Positions 7,842 to 16,979 of a DNA stretch of 41,084 bases are shown piece by piece; within the stretch, counting starts at the first letter, position 1; each line of letters starts with the position of its first letter. Under the pieces are notes generated by a model. It ran no database searches and was not told the DNA's origin. It worked only from the letters and a program-made list of their open reading frames with translations. Where the stretch lies: positions 1 through 41,084 of the forward strand of contig NZ_FOXA01000020.1 of assembly GCF_900115595.1 (NCBI RefSeq), in the 5' to 3' direction. A program made the position numbers and the translations under genes. The stretch comes from Tranquillimonas alkanivorans (GTDB taxonomy: Bacteria; Pseudomonadota; Alphaproteobacteria; Rhodobacterales; Rhodobacteraceae).

Positions 7842-8759
7842 ATGACCAATCTTTTCGTGCTCCAGCTCCTGAACGGCGTGCAGCTCGGGGTTCTTCTTTT
7901 CCTCATCGCCGCCGGACTGACGCTCGTCTTCGGGATCATGGACGTGGTCAACCTCGCCCATGGCGTCCTCTACATGGTGGGCGCCTACCTGATCGCCACC
8001 TTCGCCGCGGCGACGGGCAGCTTCTGGTGGGGGCTCGCCCTCATGTTGCCCGCTGCCGTCGTCGTGGGGCTCGTCCTTGAATGGGTGGTGATCCGAAGGC
8101 TTTACGCCCGCTCGCACCTGGACCAGGTGCTCGCCACCTTCGGGCTGGTGATGATCGCGAGCGAGGCGGTCAAGATCATCTGGGGCGTCTCGCCGCTTGC
8201 GGTGCCGATGCCCGAGATACTGTCCGGATCGGTCCCGCTCATGGGGCCGCTGCAATACCCCGTCTACCGCATCGCGATCATCGTCGCCGGCCTTGCCGTG
8301 GCCGCCGGACTCTACGTGGTCATCAACCATACGCGTATCGGCATGCTGCTGCGGGCCGGGGCCACCGACCGGATGATGGTCTCGGCGCTGGGGGTCGACA
8401 TCGGGCGGCTGTTCGCCGTCGTCTTCACCCTGGGCGCCGTGCTGGCCTGCCTGGCAGGCGCGCTCGTCGCGCCGATCCTGTCGGTGGATACCGGCATGGG
8501 TGAAAGCGTGCTGATCCTGACCTTCGTGGTCGTGGTGATCGGCGGCATCGGGTCGATCAAGGGCGCCTTCTTCGGCGCGATCCTGGTGGCGCTGGTGGAC
8601 ACGCTTGGCGGCGTGTTCGGCCCCATACTCCTGCGCGAGGTGCTGGACCCGGCCGCGGCGGGGCAGGCGGGCCGCATGCTCGCGCCGATGCTCGTCTATA
8701 TCCTGATGGCGCTGATCCTCTTCGCCAAACCCGCAGGCATGTTCGGAGGGCGCGGCTGA
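7842..8759 (+). CDS. livH: Liv-type ABC transporter permease, LivH family
   Basis: Inner-membrane permease of 305 residues, highly hydrophobic with about eight predicted helices. Family text includes FLIAAGLTLVFGIMDVVNLAHG and the cytoplasmic-loop region RMMVSALGVDIGRLFAVVF. It starts at an ATG 28 bases after livK, preceded by GAGGGAGG. Its stop overlaps the livM start by one base (TGATG), so the two membrane subunits are translationally coupled. Confidence 0.95.
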   Translation: MTNLFVLQLLNGVQLGVLLFLIAAGLTLVFGIMDVVNLAHGVLYMVGAYLIATFAAATGSFWWGLALMLPAAVVVGLVLEWVVIRRLYARSHLDQVLATFGLVMIASEAVKIIWGVSPLAVPMPEILSGSVPLMGPLQYPVYRIAIIVAGLAVAAGLYVVINHTRIGMLLRAGATDRMMVSALGVDIGRLFAVVFTLGAVLACLAGALVAPILSVDTGMGESVLILTFVVVVIGGIGSIKGAFFGAILVALVDTLGGVFGPILLREVLDPAAAGQAGRMLAPMLVYILMALILFAKPAGMFGGRG

Positions 8760-9751
8760 TGGCGGACGCAACAATACCCCACGCGGCCCCGATGCGCCGC
8801 CCGCTCGCGGGGCGGGTGAAGGCGGCGGTGGTGCTTTTCGCGATCTTCGCGGCGCTGCCGCCCGTCGCCGCGGCGCTGGACGACCCGTTCTTTGTGCTGA
8901 TCGGCACGCGCATCCTTGCCTACGCCATCGCGGCGATGGCGCTGGACCTGATCCTCGGCTACGGGGCGATGGTGTCGTTCGGGCACGCGGCGTATCTTGG
9001 CTTTGGCACCTATGCGGTGGCGATCCTGTCGAGCTATGGCGTGCACGACATCTTCCTGCAGACCGCGGCCGCGATCCTGGTCTCGGCGCTCTTCGCGCTG
9101 GTCACCGGTGCGATCTCACTGCGGACGCGGGGCGTTTACTTCATCATGATCACGCTCGCCTTCGGGCAGATGGCGTTCTTCTTCTTCATTTCGCTCTCCG
9201 CCTATGGCGGCGACGACGGCTACGGACTCGCTCAGCGTTCGACGCTTCTGGGCAGCGACATGCTCGAGAACGACTTCGCGCTGTTCTACGCAACGCTCGC
9301 GACGCTGGTGGCGCTGTTCTGGGCCTGCCACCGCATCGTGGGCTCGCGCTTTGGACGGGTCCTCACCGGCATCCGCGAGAACCCGACCCGGATGGAGGCG
9401 ATCGGCTACTCGCCCTTCCGCTTCCAGCTGGCCGCCTTCGTGATCTCGGGGTGCATGACCTCGATCGCGGGCGTGTTCCTGGCCAACCAGGCCGAGTTCG
9501 TCTCGCCCGCGTTCATGTCCTGGCACCGGTCGGGCGAGCTGATCGTGATGGTCGTGCTGGGCGGGATCGGCACGCTGTCGGGCGCCATCGGCGGCGCCGT
9601 CGCCGCGCTCCTGCTGGAAGAGGCGCTGGGAGCGCTGACCGAGCATTGGCGTTTGTGGTTCGGGCTCTTCCTCGTGCTGATGGTGCTCTACTCGCCCAAC
9701 GGCATCGCCGGGCTGGTGAAGCAGGTCGCGAACAGGGGGCGCAAGTCATGA
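8759..9751 (+). CDS. livM: Liv-type ABC transporter permease, LivM family
   Basis: Second membrane subunit (330 residues) that pairs with LivH. Family text includes MALDLILGYGAMVSFGHAAY, LRTRGVYFIMITLAFGQM, IRENPTRMEAIGYSPFRFQL and the EAA-like loop VLGGIGTLSGAIGGAVAALL. Length is normal. It begins in the TGATG overlap with livH and ends in an ATGA overlap with livG, so the whole transporter is one compact transcript. Confidence 0.95.
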   Translation: MADATIPHAAPMRRPLAGRVKAAVVLFAIFAALPPVAAALDDPFFVLIGTRILAYAIAAMALDLILGYGAMVSFGHAAYLGFGTYAVAILSSYGVHDIFLQTAAAILVSALFALVTGAISLRTRGVYFIMITLAFGQMAFFFFISLSAYGGDDGYGLAQRSTLLGSDMLENDFALFYATLATLVALFWACHRIVGSRFGRVLTGIRENPTRMEAIGYSPFRFQLAAFVISGCMTSIAGVFLANQAEFVSPAFMSWHRSGELIVMVVLGGIGTLSGAIGGAVAALLLEEALGALTEHWRLWFGLFLVLMVLYSPNGIAGLVKQVANRGRKS

Positions 9752-10503
9752 GCAGCCTTGAGATCCGCCACCTGAAAAAGAGCTTCGGCGCGCTGAAGGT
9801 CACCGACGACGTGTCGCTCGACGTGCGGTCGGGCGAGCTGCACGCGATCATCGGTCCGAACGGCGCGGGCAAGACGACCTTCATCTCGCAGCTGTCCGGG
9901 CAGCTCGCTTCGGACAGCGGGGACATCCTGCTCGACGGGCAGAGCATCATGCGGCTGTCGATGCCCAAGCGTGTGCATCTGGGTCTGGCACGTTCGTTCC
10001 AGATCACGCAGGTCCTGCCGCATTTCACCGTGCTCGAGAACGTGGCCGTCGCGGTGCAGGCGCGGTCTGGCTCGTCGTTCCGCTTCTTCTCGCCGGTGGC
10101 AGGCGACGCGGCGCTCAATGCACGGGCGATGGCGGCGCTTGGGGAAGCCGGTCTGGCCGACCGGGCGGACGTGCAGGCCTCGGCCCTCAGCCACGGGGAG
10201 CACCGGCGCCTCGAACTGGCCATCGCGCTCGCGACCGAGCCGCGGGTGCTGCTGCTCGACGAACCGCTCGCCGGGGTCGGGGGGGAGGACGCGGATGCCT
10301 TCGTCGCGGGGCTCGCGCGGCTCAAGAGCCGCTTCACGATGGTGCTGATCGAACACGACATGGACGCGGTCTTCAGGCTCGCCGACCGTGTCTCGGTCCT
10401 GGTCTACGGCCGGATCATCGCCACCGGTACGCCCGAGGAGGTCCGCTCAGACCCGCAGGTCCGCGCCGCGTACCTGGGCGAGGAAGAAGAGGAGGTCGCC
10501 TGA
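9748..10503 (+). CDS. livG: Liv-type ABC transporter ATPase, LivG family
   Basis: Cytoplasmic ATPase of 251 residues energising the importer. Walker A is GPNGAGKT in the first 45 residues, the signature is the variant LSHGEHRRLE, and Walker B is VLLLDEPLAGVG, followed by the switch histidine in LIEHDMD. It starts at the ATG inside the ATGA overlap with livM, and its own stop overlaps the livF start. The signature has His-Gly-Glu-His where the family usually has Tyr-Gly-Glu-Gln, a mild variation unlikely to stop function. Confidence 0.95.
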   Translation: MSSLEIRHLKKSFGALKVTDDVSLDVRSGELHAIIGPNGAGKTTFISQLSGQLASDSGDILLDGQSIMRLSMPKRVHLGLARSFQITQVLPHFTVLENVAVAVQARSGSSFRFFSPVAGDAALNARAMAALGEAGLADRADVQASALSHGEHRRLELAIALATEPRVLLLDEPLAGVGGEDADAFVAGLARLKSRFTMVLIEHDMDAVFRLADRVSVLVYGRIIATGTPEEVRSDPQVRAAYLGEEEEEVA

Positions 10504-11192
10504 TGCTTCACGTGGAAGCGCTCGAAGCCGCCTATGGCGACAGCCGCATCCTGTTCGGCATCGATCTTTCGGTGCAGAAGGGTGAAGTCGTCACGCTGCT
10601 TGGCCGCAACGGCATGGGGAAGACGACCACGATCAAGTCGATCTTCGGCCTGCTGAAGCCGCGCGCCGGCCGTGTCAGCATCGAGGGCGAGGACCTGACC
10701 GGAGCCTCGCCGCACCGTATCGCGCTGGCCGGCCTGGGACTGGTGCCCGAGGGACGGCAGATCTTCCCCACGCTGACCGTGCAGGAAAACCTGGTCGCCA
10801 CCGCTCGGCCAGGGGGCAAGTGGACGCTCGCCCGGATCTACGACCTGTTCCCGCGCCTGGCCGAGCGCAAGCGGAACATGGGCTCGCAGCTTTCCGGCGG
10901 TGAGCAGCAGATGCTTGCCATCGGGCGGGCGCTGATGACCAACCCCCGCCTTATCGTGCTGGACGAGGCGACCGAGGGGCTGGCGCCGCTGATCCGCGCC
11001 GACATCTGGTCGGTGCTCACCCGACTCAAGGACGAGGGCGAGGCGATCCTGGTGATCGACAAGAACGTCGACGCGCTGACCTGCTTCGCCGACCGCCACA
11101 TCGTGATCGAAAAGGGCCAGGTCGTGTGGACCGGCACCAACGACGAGATCCTCGCCACGCCTGAGGTCAAGGATCGCTTCCTTCATGTCTGA
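10503..11192 (+). CDS. livF: Liv-type ABC transporter ATPase, LivF family
   Basis: Second ATPase of the pair, 229 residues, normal length. Walker A is LGRNGMGKTT, the signature is LSGGEQQML and Walker B is LIVLDEATEGLAP, as is typical of LivF. The usual switch histidine segment reads LVIDKNVD, with Lys-Asn replacing the common Gln-Asn/Glu-His text. It begins in a TGATG overlap with livG. A gap of only 21 bases leads to the cupin gene, which therefore belongs to the same transcript. Confidence 0.95.
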   Translation: MLHVEALEAAYGDSRILFGIDLSVQKGEVVTLLGRNGMGKTTTIKSIFGLLKPRAGRVSIEGEDLTGASPHRIALAGLGLVPEGRQIFPTLTVQENLVATARPGGKWTLARIYDLFPRLAERKRNMGSQLSGGEQQMLAIGRALMTNPRLIVLDEATEGLAPLIRADIWSVLTRLKDEGEAILVIDKNVDALTCFADRHIVIEKGQVVWTGTNDEILATPEVKDRFLHV

Positions 11193-11213
11193 CCAGGGAA
11201 AGGACCAAGACGC

Positions 11214-11666
11214 ATGACCATGTTGCCCGGCGTAACCAAGGCGAACTCGGGGATCGACGACATCTCCTGGAACATCCTCGGACAGACCTACGTGCCCAAG
11301 CAGAACTGCGAGGCGTCGTTCTCGTGGCACGCGACGCTCCCCAAGGGCACCTTCGTGCCCCCGCATATCCATCCCACGCAGGACGAGTTCATCTATGTCC
11401 TCGAGGGGCGGTTCGACCTCTTGCTGAACGGGGTCGAGGCGTATGCCGAGCCGGGTGACGTGATCCGCCTGCCGCGTGGCATCCCGCACGGGATCTTCAA
11501 CAAGACCGACCGGACCATCAAGTGCTTCTTCTGGGTCTCGCCCACGCGCAAGCTCTTCGACCTGTTCTGGGCGCTGCACAACCTCGGCCCCGACGCGAAC
11601 CCGGCCGACGTGGTCGCTGTCTCGGCCGAGCACGAGGTCGACTTCCTGCCGCCCGAGGAAGAGTGA
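11214..11666 (+). CDS. Single-domain metal-binding cupin protein
   Basis: A 150-residue cytoplasmic cupin. Both cupin motifs are intact: motif 1 (HIHPTQDEFIYVLEG) supplies His51, His53 and Glu58, and motif 2 (GDVIRLPRGIPHGIFN) supplies His92, so it should bind a divalent metal. Such small cupins serve as dioxygenases, isomerases or ligand sensors, and the sequence does not decide which. Its position between a Liv importer and a flavin monooxygenase, four bases before the latter, suggests action on the imported compound or on the monooxygenase product. Function unknown. Confidence 0.85.
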   Translation: MTMLPGVTKANSGIDDISWNILGQTYVPKQNCEASFSWHATLPKGTFVPPHIHPTQDEFIYVLEGRFDLLLNGVEAYAEPGDVIRLPRGIPHGIFNKTDRTIKCFFWVSPTRKLFDLFWALHNLGPDANPADVVAVSAEHEVDFLPPEEE

Positions 11667-11670
11667 CCGC

Positions 11671-12906
11671 ATGAGCATCCTGATCGCGGGCGCCGGGATC
11701 GGTGGCCTCACGACCGCCCTGATGCTGAATGCGCGCGGCGTTCCCGTGCGGCTTTACGAGGCCGCGCGGGAGGTGCGCGAGGTCGGCGTCGGCATCAACG
11801 TCCTGCCGCACGCCATCAAGGAACTCGACCAGCTTGGCCTTCTGCCCGAGCTCGACAAGGTCGGCATCCGCACGCGCAAGCTTTCGTACCTGACGAAGCA
11901 GGGGCAGGAGGTCTGGTCCGAACTGCGCGGCACGCATGCCGGGCACGAGGTTCCGCAGTTCTCGATCCATCGCGGGCGGCTTCAGAAGGTCCTCCACGAC
12001 GCCGTGATCGACCGTCTTGGTCCCGGCGCCTTGACGACGGGCCGGCGCCTTGCCGGTTTCGTGCAGGACGAGGGCGGCGTGACCGCCCACTTCACCGACA
12101 GCATTGAGGGCGGTGCCGGTCTGACCACGCGTGGCGAGGTCCTGATCTGCGCCGACGGCATCCACTCGGCCGGGCGCCGTGTTTTCTATCCCGGTGAGGG
12201 GCCGCCCTCGTGGCAGGGGGTGGTGATGTGGCGCGGCGCGACCGATTGGCCCGTCTGGAAGGACGGCGAGAGCATGGCCATCGGCGGGGGGCTCGGCGGC
12301 AAGCTCGTGCTCTATCCCATCGCGCCGGCCACGAAAGGGCGGCAGTTGATGAACTGGGTCGTCAACGTCCGCATCAAGGACCCGGCCGTATCGCCGCCGC
12401 CGCCCGACAGCTCGTCGCGTCAGGTCCCGCTGTCGCGCGTGCTGCCCCACGCGCTGCGCTTCCACGTTCCGAACATGGACATCGGCGCGCTCGTGCGGGC
12501 CACGAAGACGATCTACGAATATCCAATGGCCGACCGTGATCCCCTGCCGCGCTGGACCTTCGGACGGGTCACGCTTCTCGGCGATGCGGCGCACCCGATG
12601 TACCCCGTGGGCTCGAACGGGGCGAGCCAGGCAATCCTTGACGCGCGATGCCTCGCCGACAACATCGCCCGGGCCGAGCATCCGCGCGCGGCGCTCTGGT
12701 CATACGAGAAGGAGCGGCTGCCCAAGACGGCAAAGGTCGTCCGCGACAACCGTACCGGCGGGCCGGAGCGCGTGATCGACGAGGTCGAGAAACGCGCGCC
12801 CGCGGGCTTCAAGGACGTGAACCATGTGCTCGGACACGAAGCCCGCAAGGCCATCGTGGGCGGCTACGCCGCCATGGCCGGATACGCGAACGTCAGGCGC
12901 GGCTGA
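11671..12906 (+). CDS. FAD-dependent monooxygenase, salicylate hydroxylase/PhzS-like
   Basis: A 411-residue group A flavoprotein monooxygenase. It has the dinucleotide motif GAGIGG at 7-12, a DG motif (CADGIHSAGRR, 160-170) and the second FAD motif LLGDAAHPMYPVGSNGASQA at 303-322. These enzymes use NAD(P)H and oxygen to hydroxylate an aromatic or heteroaromatic ring. The start is the ATG four bases after the cupin stop; the open frame continues upstream inside the cupin gene but without family similarity. Last gene of the liv operon. The substrate is not visible; an anthranilate- or tryptophan-derived ring compound would fit the neighbourhood. Confidence 0.88.
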   Translation: MSILIAGAGIGGLTTALMLNARGVPVRLYEAAREVREVGVGINVLPHAIKELDQLGLLPELDKVGIRTRKLSYLTKQGQEVWSELRGTHAGHEVPQFSIHRGRLQKVLHDAVIDRLGPGALTTGRRLAGFVQDEGGVTAHFTDSIEGGAGLTTRGEVLICADGIHSAGRRVFYPGEGPPSWQGVVMWRGATDWPVWKDGESMAIGGGLGGKLVLYPIAPATKGRQLMNWVVNVRIKDPAVSPPPPDSSSRQVPLSRVLPHALRFHVPNMDIGALVRATKTIYEYPMADRDPLPRWTFGRVTLLGDAAHPMYPVGSNGASQAILDARCLADNIARAEHPRAALWSYEKERLPKTAKVVRDNRTGGPERVIDEVEKRAPAGFKDVNHVLGHEARKAIVGGYAAMAGYANVRRG

Positions 12907-13100
12907 ACCGCGTCTCCGCCCATCGGGCGGTGGACAAGGCGGCACGCGGTAAAGCAGCAAGATCGTGGTGGCGGGCAGGAAGTTCCGGACGCACTGGGCG
13001 CCGGCATCCTGGCCCGTCTTTTCCGTGTGCGCCGAAGCCGGTCCGCCCCGTCGGACGTGCCGGACCAATGAGCATCGGCAGGCCGTCTCCCCAACTAGGC

Positions 13101-13127
13101 GCTCGACCCGTTGTCGGGCGGTCGAGC
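13101..13127 (+). terminator. Possible terminator hairpin of the liv operon
   Basis: GCTCGACC (13101-13108) pairs with GGTCGAGC (13120-13127), and imperfect pairing continues outward through CTAG on both sides. It lies about 195 bases after the monooxygenase stop. No T tract follows, so if it terminates it probably needs Rho. Confidence 0.4.
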
Positions 13128-13215
13128 CGCTAGCGCCGCGAGACGGCTCTGCTACGCCAGTCGAGCAAGGAGGTGCTGCGCGAGGACAAACCGAGTTTCC
13201 ACGCTGCTGCAGAAA

Positions 13216-13237
13216 GCGCCCGCAGCAAGGCGGGCGC
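13216..13237 (-). terminator. Terminator of the aromatic-CoA operon
   Basis: Perfect 8-bp stem GCGCCCGC / GCGGGCGC with a 6-nt loop. On the minus strand it is followed by TTTCT, 47 bases beyond the ligase stop codon. Position and T-rich tail fit an intrinsic terminator for the operon that begins at 21363. Confidence 0.65.
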
Positions 13238-13283
13238 CTCCAAGCTTCCACCGGTGATTGCGTGACCAGCGAGCGCCGCGCGC

Positions 13284-14906
13284 TCAGTCTTCCCGCTTCA
13301 GCCGGAAGCGCTGGATCTTGCCGGTCTGCGTCTTCGGCAGCGCTTCGGTGAACTGGAGCGACCGGGGGTACTTGTAGGGCGCTATGGTGGCCTTCACGAA
13401 GTCCTGCAGCAGCTTCTTCGTCTCGTCGGAGGCCGACGCTCCCTGAACCAGCACCACGTGCGCCTCGACGATCTGGCCGCGCGCCTCGTCCGGCACGCCG
13501 ATCACGGCGCATTCCGAAACCAGCTCGTGCGCCAGCAGCGCCGCCTCCACCTCGGGACCCGCGATGTTGTAGCCCGACGACAGGATCATGTCGTCGCTGC
13601 GCGCGGCGAAGTGGAAATAGCCGTCCTCGTCCTGCGCGAAGGAGTCCCCGGTCAGGTTCCAGCCATCACGCACGTACTCCTTCTGCCGCTCGTCGGCGAG
13701 ATACCGGCAGCCCGTGGGGCCGCGCACGGCCAGACGCCCGACCTCTCCTCGCGGCAGTTCGGCGCCGTCCTCTCCCACGATCCTCGCCTCGTAGCCGGTG
13801 ACCGGCTTGCCCGTGCAGGCCGGGCGGTGGTCGTCGAAGCGGTTCGAGATGAAGATGTGCAGCATCTCGGTCGCGCCGATCCCGTCCAGCATCGGTTTGC
13901 CGGTCTTCTCGATCCACTGCTGGTAGATCGGCGCAGGCAGCGTCTCGCCGGCCGAGACGGCGGCGCGCAGGCTCGACAGGTCCGCCCCTTCCTCCATTGC
14001 CTGGAGCATCACGCGATAGGCGGTCGGCGCGGTGAAACAGACCGTCGCGCCGTAGCGCTGGATGATCTCGATGAGGTTCGGCGGCGAGGCATTCTCGAGC
14101 AGCACCGCCGAGGCACCGAAGCGCAGCGGGAAGACGGCGAGACCTCCGAGCCCGAAGGTGAAGGCCAGCGGCGGCGAGCCGACGAAGATGTCCTCGGGCC
14201 GCACGCCCAGCACCTCTTTCGCGTAGCCGTCGGCGATGATCAGCAGGTCGCGGTGGAAGTGCATCGTGGCCTTGGGCTGTCCGGTCGTCCCCGACGTGAA
14301 GCCCAGCAGCGCCACGTCGTCCCGGCCGGTCTTCACCGCCTCGAACGTCACCGGCTTGTCGAGCGCCGCGCGGTCGAGTTCGGCGTCGTGGTTGGCGGTG
14401 CCGTCGAAACCGACCACCGTCTTCAGCGTCCGACTGTCCTTGGCGCAGGTCACGAGGTCGTCCATCAGCCGCGTGTCGCACAGCGCGACCGTCACCTCGG
14501 CCTTGTCCACGATCTTGGCCAGTTCCCCGGCGCGCAGCATGGGCATCGTGTTGATCACCACCGCGCCCGCCTTCGTCGCCGCCAGCCAGCAGGCGACCAT
14601 CGCCGGGTTGTTGGCCGAGCGGATCAGCACCCGGTTGCCCGGCTTCACGCCGTAGTTCTCGACCAGCGCGCGGGCCAGGCGGCTGGTCCAGTCGGCCAGC
14701 TCCTTGTAGGTCCGCCGCCGCCCGTTGCCGATCAGCGCCGTGTGGTCGCCGAAGCCGCGCTCGACCATGCGGTCGGTCAATTCGACGCCTGCGTTCATCC
14801 ACTCGGGATAATCGAACCCGTCGAGCATGATGTCGGGCCACTGGTCCTCGGGCGGGAGGTTGTCCCGCGCGAATGTGTCGGTATGTCCTGTCGGCCCAAG
14901 TTGCAT
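13284..14906 (-). CDS. Aryl-CoA ligase, probably 2-aminobenzoate (or benzoate)-CoA ligase
   Basis: AMP-forming acyl-CoA synthetase of 540 residues that activates an aryl carboxylate to its CoA ester via an adenylate. Motifs in order are the P-loop FTSGTTGQPK (203-212), the aromatic motif GATEM (344-348), TGD (419-421), SGYNI (444-448) and the C-terminal catalytic Lys530 in TQTGKIQRF. The start at 14906 follows GGAGGAG and is 29 bases after the TDO gene. Overall layout resembles benzoate/2-aminobenzoate-CoA ligases. With tryptophan dioxygenase beside it and a monooxygenase/OYE fusion in the same operon, anthranilate is the favoured substrate; benzoate or salicylate remain possible. Confidence 0.85.
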   Translation of the reverse strand: MQLGPTGHTDTFARDNLPPEDQWPDIMLDGFDYPEWMNAGVELTDRMVERGFGDHTALIGNGRRRTYKELADWTSRLARALVENYGVKPGNRVLIRSANNPAMVACWLAATKAGAVVINTMPMLRAGELAKIVDKAEVTVALCDTRLMDDLVTCAKDSRTLKTVVGFDGTANHDAELDRAALDKPVTFEAVKTGRDDVALLGFTSGTTGQPKATMHFHRDLLIIADGYAKEVLGVRPEDIFVGSPPLAFTFGLGGLAVFPLRFGASAVLLENASPPNLIEIIQRYGATVCFTAPTAYRVMLQAMEEGADLSSLRAAVSAGETLPAPIYQQWIEKTGKPMLDGIGATEMLHIFISNRFDDHRPACTGKPVTGYEARIVGEDGAELPRGEVGRLAVRGPTGCRYLADERQKEYVRDGWNLTGDSFAQDEDGYFHFAARSDDMILSSGYNIAGPEVEAALLAHELVSECAVIGVPDEARGQIVEAHVVLVQGASASDETKKLLQDFVKATIAPYKYPRSLQFTEALPKTQTGKIQRFRLKRED

Positions 14907-14935
14907 GGGCGCCTCCTCCCTGTCTTTCGTTGCCG

Positions 14936-15772
14936 TCACAGCCGGGTGCGCACGGTCCAGAGCTCGGGGAACAGCACCACCTCGAGCATCTTGCGCAGAT
15001 AGCTGACCCCGCCCGTCCCGCCGGTGCCGCGCTTGAGCCCGATCACCCGCTCCACGGTCGTGACGTGATTGAACCGCCAGCGGCGGAAATAGTCCTCGAG
15101 ATCCACGAGCTTCTCGGCCAGCTCGTAGAGTGCCCAATGCTCGGTCGGCGTGCGATACACGGCCTCCCACACCGCCTCCACCGCCTCGCTGGGCTGGTGC
15201 GTCTTCGACACGTCGCGCCCCAGCACCTCCTGCGGCACCGGCAGACCCGCCTCCGACGCGACGCGCAGCGCCACGTCATAGATCGACGGCCGCGCGAGCT
15301 CCGCCTCCAGCGCGGCCAGGGCCTCGGGGCGGTGGGCATGGGGCCTGAGCATGGCGGGGTTCCGGTTGCCGAGCGCGTACTCGATCATCCGGTACTGGTG
15401 CGACTGGAAGCCCGAGCTTTCGCCCAGCTGGTCGCGGAAGGTCGTGTAGTCGCTGGGCGTCATCGTGCGCAGCACATCCCAGGCGCCATTGAGCTGCTCG
15501 AAGATGCGGCTGACGCGCGACAGCGACTTCTGCGCCTGCTCCAGTCCTCCTCCGGCGATGGCGGCCCGGGCGCTCGACAGCTCGTGGATGGCAAGCTTCA
15601 TCCACAGTTCCGACGTCTGGTGCTGGATGATGAACAGAAGCTCGTCATGCGCGTCGGACAGCGGTGCCTGCGCGTGCAGGATCTCGTCGAGCTTCAGGTA
15701 ATCGCCATAGGCCATCCGGTCCCGGTAATCCATCCGGGCGCCTTCGTTGGCGGGATCATAGGCGTCGGCCAT
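14936..15772 (-). CDS. kynA: Tryptophan 2,3-dioxygenase
   Basis: Haem enzyme (278 residues) that opens the indole ring of L-tryptophan to N-formylkynurenine, the first step of the kynurenine route to anthranilate. [14 protein letters not shown] (48-61) carries the active-site histidine (His51), [19 protein letters not shown] (234-252) carries the proximal haem ligand His236 and the GTGG substrate loop, and Arg113 in TTFRDQLG fits the carboxylate-binding arginine. The length is normal for a bacterial TDO. The ATG at 15772 overlaps the stop of the acyl-CoA dehydrogenase gene; a GTG one codon earlier is an alternative. Kynurenine formamidase and kynureninase are not in the window. Confidence 0.96.
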   Translation of the reverse strand: MADAYDPANEGARMDYRDRMAYGDYLKLDEILHAQAPLSDAHDELLFIIQHQTSELWMKLAIHELSSARAAIAGGGLEQAQKSLSRVSRIFEQLNGAWDVLRTMTPSDYTTFRDQLGESSGFQSHQYRMIEYALGNRNPAMLRPHAHRPEALAALEAELARPSIYDVALRVASEAGLPVPQEVLGRDVSKTHQPSEAVEAVWEAVYRTPTEHWALYELAEKLVDLEDYFRRWRFNHVTTVERVIGLKRGTGGTGGVSYLRKMLEVVLFPELWTVRTRL

Positions 15773-16911
15773 CACATCCCCATCGTCTGGCGCGCGATCA
15801 CGACCTTCTGCACGTCGCTGGCCCCTTCATAGATACGCAGTGCGCGGATCTCGCGGTAGAGGCTCTCGACGATGTGCCCCGAGCGCACGCCGTCGCCCCC
15901 GTGAAGCTGCACCGCCGCGTCGATGACCTTCTGCGCGGTCTCGGTGGCGTGCAGCTTCGCCATCGCCGCCTCGCGGCTGACGCGCGGCGCGCCCATGTCC
16001 TTGGTCCAGGCCGCGCGATAGACCAGCAGTGCCGAGGCATCGACGCCGAGCGCCATGTCCGCCACGTGCCCCTGCACCATCTGCAGATCGAAGAGCGGCG
16101 CACCGAACAGGTGCCGGTCCCGCGTGCGCGACAATGCCTCGTCGAGCGCCCGCCGCGCGAAGCCGAGCGCCGCCGCGCCCACGGTCGAGCGGAACACGTC
16201 GAGCGTGGACATGGCGATGCGAAAGCCCTTGCCGCGCTCCCCGATCAAGGCCGAAGCCGGTAGCCGCATGTCGTCGAACCTCAGCCGGGCCAGCGGGTGC
16301 GGCGCGATCACGTCGATGCGCTCCGCAATCTCCAGCCCCGGCGTATCGGCGGGCACCAGGAAGCACGACAGACCCTTCGCGCCCGGCCCCTCGCCGGTGC
16401 GGGCGAAGACGGTATAGACGTCAGCGATCCCGCCGTTCGAGATCCACGTCTTCTCGCCGTTCAGCACGAAGCCGTCGCCGTCCGCCCGCGCCTCGGTCGT
16501 GATGTTTGCCACGTCCGAGCCGCTCGCGGGCTCCGACAGCGCGAAGGCCGAAATCGCCTCGCCCGCGCGCGTCTTCTCCAGCCACGCTCGCTGCTCGTCG
16601 GTGCCGAAGAGCGAGACCGGTCCCATGCCCAGCCCCTGCATCGCGAAGGCGAAGTCGGCCAGCCCCTCGTGCCGCGCCAGCGTCTCACGGATCAGGCAGA
16701 GCGAGCGGACATCCAGTGTCTCGCCCGCCGCCGCACCCGAATGCGTCAGGAACCCGGCCTGCCCCAGCGCCGCCACCAGCCCCCGGCAGGCTGCATCGGT
16801 GTCGCCGTGGTCCACCGGCAGGTTCGCCGCGCACCACGCCTCGAGCTCCTTGGAAAGCGCGCGGTGGCGGTCCTCGAAGAACGGCCAGTCTAGAAAGGAA
16901 CGGTCGCTCAT
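15772..16911 (-). CDS. Acyl-CoA dehydrogenase of the aromatic-CoA operon
   Basis: FAD enzyme of 379 residues introducing an alpha,beta double bond into an acyl-CoA. It has [16 protein letters not shown] (122-137), [15 protein letters not shown] (156-170), the C-terminal [10 protein letters not shown] and [15 protein letters not shown] with the catalytic base Glu362. It lacks the glutaryl-CoA dehydrogenase marks of the two gcdH copies, so it serves another step, presumably on a ring-derived or ring-opened CoA ester. The ATG at 16911 begins the family-like part; its ribosome-binding site is weak (GCAGGGGG). Its stop overlaps the TDO start. The 68-base spacer before it carries a dispersed repeat. 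Confidence 0.9.
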   Translation of the reverse strand: MSDRSFLDWPFFEDRHRALSKELEAWCAANLPVDHGDTDAACRGLVAALGQAGFLTHSGAAAGETLDVRSLCLIRETLARHEGLADFAFAMQGLGMGPVSLFGTDEQRAWLEKTRAGEAISAFALSEPASGSDVANITTEARADGDGFVLNGEKTWISNGGIADVYTVFARTGEGPGAKGLSCFLVPADTPGLEIAERIDVIAPHPLARLRFDDMRLPASALIGERGKGFRIAMSTLDVFRSTVGAAALGFARRALDEALSRTRDRHLFGAPLFDLQMVQGHVADMALGVDASALLVYRAAWTKDMGAPRVSREAAMAKLHATETAQKVIDAAVQLHGGDGVRSGHIVESLYREIRALRIYEGASDVQKVVIARQTMGM

Positions 16912-16929
16912 CGCGCCCCCTGCTTCTTC

Positions 16930-16955
16930 TTGCTCAAAATACTCCCGCCGGAGGC
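16930..16955 (-). repeat. Rhodobacteraceae-type intergenic repeat
   Basis: Read on the minus strand, CCTCCGGCGGGAGTATTTTG followed by AGCAAG sits between the crotonase stop and the acyl-CoA dehydrogenase start. I recall very similar CGGCGGGAGTATTT...CAAGAAGAAG elements scattered through intergenic regions of Rhodobacter/Ruegeria-type genomes, often just after stop codons. Only one copy is seen in this window, so its repeat nature rests on memory. Confidence 0.5.
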
Positions 16956-16979
16956 GGTCCCGGCCTCTCCGGCCGCGCG

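Larger units (their letters stand above)
12907..13283. other. Intergenic region between convergent operons
   Basis: About 377 bases between the end of the liv/monooxygenase operon and the end of the aromatic-CoA operon. It holds two hairpins listed separately. I found no convincing coding region, tRNA or repeat in the rest. Confidence 0.5.

Noticed and set aside
12907-13283. Searched for a tRNA or small RNA in the convergent spacer
   Set aside because: No cloverleaf or conserved T-arm seen; only two terminator-like stems.
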